DNA from: Thermomonas sp. HDW16
GTDB taxonomy: Bacteria; Pseudomonadota; Gammaproteobacteria; Xanthomonadales; Xanthomonadaceae
Direction: 5' to 3'
Length of the DNA: 64,000 nucleotides
NCBI RefSeq assembly: GCF_011302915.1
Contig: NZ_CP049872.1
Coordinates: 1,612,001-1,676,000, forward strand
Of the stretch, positions 61,069 through 64,000 are shown piece after piece. The position numbers and the translations under genes were made by a program. The notes under the pieces were generated by a model. The model was not told the origin of the DNA and made no database searches. It saw only the letters and a list, made by a program, of their open reading frames with translations. How positions within the stretch are numbered: the first letter of the stretch is position 1; each line of letters opens with the position of its first letter.

Positions 61069-63240
61069 TCACGTCGATGCGTCTTCGCCTCGCGCGGGCT
61101 GCCACGTCCCGCGCGCCGCTAGCGCTTGTTCGCCTTGGCGCTGGCGTTCGACAAGCGTGGCCACATACTGCCGCCAGTGGCGCGCCAGTTCGAAGCCATT
61201 GGTCTTCATGATTTCACCGGCCTGGGCCGCGACCTGAATCAGTCCCAGGTTGCCGGCGATACCCTTGAGCGCATGTGCTTGGTCGCGGAACTCTTCCCAT
61301 TCGTCGTTTTCGCCGGCCCGGCGCATCCGTGCCAGCGCGACCCGCGCGTCGGCGACGCACTGGCCGACGAAATCTGCCTCGAACGCCGAGCCCATGCCCA
61401 GCGCGGACAACTCGTCCAGCACCTCCGGGTCGAGGATGCCGGAGGCGATCACGCTGGGCGGGTTGCGTGGTTCCTCGAGTTTCCCCAGCGTGCCGCCGGA
61501 GGCGATCTCCGCGATCGCATCCAGCAGTTTCGATACCGCGAACGGTTTGGGAATATAAGCGCGGGCGCCGGCATTGGTGCAGGCGAGCACGGACTCCGGG
61601 GTGGCGTCCGCGCTGAGCACAACGATCGGAGTACGATCGCGCGAGCCGGCTTCCATCACCCGCAATTGGCGCAGCAAATCGATGCCGCTCAGCCTCGGCA
61701 TGTGCAGGTCGACGATAGCCAGGTCGAAACTGTCCGCGGCCAATGCATCCAGCGCGACTTCGCCATCATCGACCATCAGGATGCGGTGCCCTGCCTTCTG
61801 CAGCACGCCCTGCAACACCATGCGGTTGGCGGCATGGTCGTCGGCAATCAGCACGTGCAGCGGCCTGACTCGGGCGCGGTGACGGAGGAAGGGATCGGCG
61901 AACGCGATCACATTGTCGCCTGCCCCGCCACGCGCGGCCGATCGCGGCGCTTGCGCGCTGGCAACGGCTGAATCCGCGGTGGCGATGGGTATTTCGAAGG
62001 GCAATTCGACCCAGAAGCGACTGCCGATGTTCTCGCTGCTTTCGAAGCCGATCGAACCGCCCATCGCCTCGGTCAGGCCTTTGGCAATGGTGGTGCCCAG
62101 CCCGGTGCCGCCGTGCTTGCGCGACAGGCTGTTGTCGGCTTGTTCGAACGCTTCGAACAGTTTCGCGCGTGCCGAAGCGGGTATCCCGATGCCGGTGTCC
62201 GATACGGTGAAGCGCAGGCGTTGCCGCGTGGCGCTCGCCGAGTCGGCAAGCGCAACCTGCAGCCGCACTTCGCCCGAAGGCGTGAACTTGATCGCGTTGC
62301 TGAGCAGGTTCAACAGCACCTGGCGCAGATGGCCAGGATCGCCGCGCAGGCGGGTGGAAACGTCGCTCGAGATGTCGATGACATAGTCCAGCTGGCGTGC
62401 ACGCGCATCCGGCTTCAGGATCAGCTCAATCTCGTCAAGCAGGCCGCGCAGCTCGAATTCCTCAAGCTTGACCTTGAGCTTGCCGGCCTCGATCGCCGAG
62501 ATGTCGAGCACGTCCTCCACCAGCGCCAGCAGCGAACGCGCGGCGGCCTGGATCGTCTCCAGGTAGCCACGCTGTTCGGAATCCAGCCGGGTGCTGGCCA
62601 GCAACTCCGACATGCCGGACAAGCCATTGAGCGGCGTGCGGAATTCGTGGCTCATGTTGGCCAGGAAAAGGCTCTTGGCCTGGTTCGCGCGCCGTGCATC
62701 GCCGATCGCCGTGGTCAGTGCCTTGAGCAGCGAGGCGAAGTACAACGGTACTGCGACCAGCCCCACCAGCAAACCCCACGACAGATACGGATTATCCAGC
62801 CAGTACGGCGTGCTGCGCATCATCAACAGGAACGACAGGGTGGCGAGCCCGGTGGCCGCGAACAGGTACTGCGTGCCGTAACGCATGCCGTTGCCGATCG
62901 TCACCCACAGGTACACGGCGTACAGCGGAGATGCGGTTTCCCCCTGCAGATGCATGACGCCGCCCATCGCCGCATAGTCCGCGAGCATGCCGATCCAACG
63001 GCGCAGGCTGGAGGGCGCGGGCGACAGCAGGATCGCGACCAGCAGGCCGACCGAAAGCACCCATTCGCCGACCAGGATCCACCAGGTGGCGACCAAGGCA
63101 GTGCTGCCACCACCGCGGACTTCCCAGCCCAGGTAGGCGGCGAACAAGCTGGTGATCGCGATGCGCACGAAGACTTGCGCATGCTCGCTGTCCGCACGTC
63201 CGTGCAGGCGCGACTGCATCCAGTGCAGTCCCGCACGCAT
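61069..63240 (-). CDS. rpfC: DSF sensor hybrid histidine kinase RpfC
   Basis: RpfC senses DSF and passes phosphate to RpfG; unphosphorylated it also binds and restrains RpfF. The 723-residue protein has a GRADSEHAQ leader and about five membrane spans (about 24-170). A histidine-kinase core follows, with phospho-His198 in [12 protein letters not shown], an ATP lid with DTGIGIP and a receiver with Asp511 in [13 protein letters not shown]-terminal Hpt domain has His656 in [10 protein letters not shown]. The numbering is almost identical to Xanthomonas RpfC (His198, Asp512, His657). rpfG lies 3 bp upstream. Confidence 0.96.
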   Translation of the reverse strand: MRAGLHWMQSRLHGRADSEHAQVFVRIAITSLFAAYLGWEVRGGGSTALVATWWILVGEWVLSVGLLVAILLSPAPSSLRRWIGMLADYAAMGGVMHLQGETASPLYAVYLWVTIGNGMRYGTQYLFAATGLATLSFLLMMRSTPYWLDNPYLSWGLLVGLVAVPLYFASLLKALTTAIGDARRANQAKSLFLANMSHEFRTPLNGLSGMSELLASTRLDSEQRGYLETIQAAARSLLALVEDVLDISAIEAGKLKVKLEEFELRGLLDEIELILKPDARARQLDYVIDISSDVSTRLRGDPGHLRQVLLNLLSNAIKFTPSGEVRLQVALADSASATRQRLRFTVSDTGIGIPASARAKLFEAFEQADNSLSRKHGGTGLGTTIAKGLTEAMGGSIGFESSENIGSRFWVELPFEIPIATADSAVASAQAPRSAARGGAGDNVIAFADPFLRHRARVRPLHVLIADDHAANRMVLQGVLQKAGHRILMVDDGEVALDALAADSFDLAIVDLHMPRLSGIDLLRQLRVMEAGSRDRTPIVVLSADATPESVLACTNAGARAYIPKPFAVSKLLDAIAEIASGGTLGKLEEPRNPPSVIASGILDPEVLDELSALGMGSAFEADFVGQCVADARVALARMRRAGENDEWEEFRDQAHALKGIAGNLGLIQVAAQAGEIMKTNGFELARHWRQYVATLVERQRQGEQALAARGTWQPARGEDAST

Positions 63241-63243
63241 GGT

Positions 63244-64000
63244 TCAGTGCATCTCCGGCTGTGGCACGACCTGGGAATAGCGTTCGCAGATTTCGTGCAG
63301 GCGCGGCAGGTTGTCCATCAATGCGCGTACACAGCGCGGATCCAGCATCTTGCCGCTCTGGCTCTCGATGAATTCCAGGGCTTCGTCGATGCTCCATGCC
63401 CGCTTGTAGGGGCGCGGCGAGATCAACGCATCGAAGATGTCGGCCACGGTCACGATCCGCGCCTCGATCGGGATATTGTCGCCCGCCAGGCGATCCGGAT
63501 AGCCGGTGCCGTCGTAGCGTTCGTGGTGATGCCGGGCGATGGTCGCCCCGACCTGGATGAAACGGTTGTGGCTGTCTTGCAGGAGCTCATAGCCGATGCC
63601 GGGATGCAGCTGCATGCGCTTGCGTTCGCCCTCGTCCAGCGGGCCAGGCTTCATCAGCAGTGAATCGGGAATCGCGATCTTGCCGATGTCGTGCAGCGGG
63701 GCGGCCAGTTCGATGGTGCGTACCTGCTCCTCCGGCAACCCCATTCCTTCGGCGACCAGCCCGGCGACATGGGCCATTCGCTCGAGATAGGCGCTGGTAC
63801 CCGTGTCGCGCAGTTCGATCGCACGCGCCAGGCGCGACAGCGTTTCGCGCTCGCGTTCCTCGACTTCATGCATGCTGGCCAGCAACCGCTGCTCCAGCGA
63901 CAGCGCACGTTGCTTCACGGATTCGGATTGCTGGCGCAGTTGCAGCAGGTTGCGGCAGCGCGCACGCAATTCGCGCGGGCGGATGGGCTTGACCAGGAAA
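63244..64000 (-). CDS. rpfG: HD-GYP response regulator RpfG (partial, 5' end outside the window)
   Basis: RpfG is the cyclic di-GMP phosphodiesterase switched on by RpfC. The visible 251 codons begin in the receiver domain at FLVKPIRPRELRARC, where the KP pair holds the conserved receiver lysine. A coiled linker follows, then a complete HD-GYP domain with HDIGKIAIPD, the HH-containing ARHHHERYDGTGYP and ADIFDALISPRPYKRAW. The phosphorylated aspartate lies beyond the right edge. It is the first visible gene of an rpfG-rpfC unit; the orfH (rpfH) gene found between them in X. campestris is absent. Confidence 0.94.
   Translation of the reverse strand, partial: FLVKPIRPRELRARCRNLLQLRQQSESVKQRALSLEQRLLASMHEVEERERETLSRLARAIELRDTGTSAYLERMAHVAGLVAEGMGLPEEQVRTIELAAPLHDIGKIAIPDSLLMKPGPLDEGERKRMQLHPGIGYELLQDSHNRFIQVGATIARHHHERYDGTGYPDRLAGDNIPIEARIVTVADIFDALISPRPYKRAWSIDEALEFIESQSGKMLDPRCVRALMDNLPRLHEICERYSQVVPQPEMH

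Overview
The window is 64 kb of GC-rich, tightly packed gammaproteobacterial chromosome. Gene content and order point to the Xanthomonadaceae (Lysobacter, Thermomonas, Luteimonas, Pseudoxanthomonas or Xanthomonas relatives). The decisive marker is the right end, which carries acnA (rpfA), rpfB, rpfF, rpfC and rpfG, the diffusible signal factor (DSF) quorum-sensing locus of this family. Many neighbouring genes overlap by 1-4 bp (ATGA junctions), and no gene-free stretch reaches 300 bp.

Layout. 1-12 kb: the first codons of a probable fatty-acid beta-oxidation gene, a PsrA-like TetR regulator with a perfect operator, ndk, rlmN-pilF-rodZ, yfgM-bamB-der, a molybdopterin block (mobA-moeA-rhodanese/MoeB) and three small conserved genes. 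12-16 kb: folD, guaB, guaA. 16-20 kb: a divergent TetR regulator and a three-gene operon (two NAD(P)-binding Rossmann proteins and a membrane-anchored NAPE-PLD-like metallo-hydrolase), with two matching palindromic operators between them. 20-31 kb: tadA, DUF2721, orn, a large periplasmic-sensor diguanylate cyclase, mscS, cls, ppsA/ppsR, DUF1249. 31 kb: tRNA-Ala(GGC) and tRNA-Glu(TTC). 31.4-34.5 kb: a merR-copA-copB copper operon in which copA is split by a frameshift. 34.6-44 kb: small membrane and exported proteins, crcB, rarA, lolA, ftsK, trxB, an acyltransferase and aat. 44.5-50 kb: infA, clpA/clpS, a Nudix hydrolase, mnmA, hflD. 50.2-51.5 kb: an intact IS30-family insertion sequence with 26-bp terminal repeats and a GT target duplication. 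51.5-64 kb: acnB, an AbrB/PIN toxin-antitoxin pair, acnA and the rpf genes; rpfG runs off the right edge.

How the genes connect. RpfF makes the cis-unsaturated fatty-acid signal, RpfB is the acyl-CoA ligase linked to its turnover, RpfC senses it and RpfG degrades cyclic di-GMP. The catalytic and phosphorelay residues of RpfF and RpfC can all be found, at nearly the numbering of the Xanthomonas proteins. The diguanylate cyclase at 21.6 kb makes the same second messenger that RpfG removes, and the PsrA-like regulator at the left edge belongs to a fatty-acid-sensing family. These links are inferences from gene families.

I did not find a clearly new multi-gene system. The best candidates for a second look are the TetR / NAPE-PLD-like operon, the toxin-antitoxin pair lying between the two aconitase genes, the diguanylate cyclase that lacks its inhibitory site, the split copA, and several unexplained palindromes.
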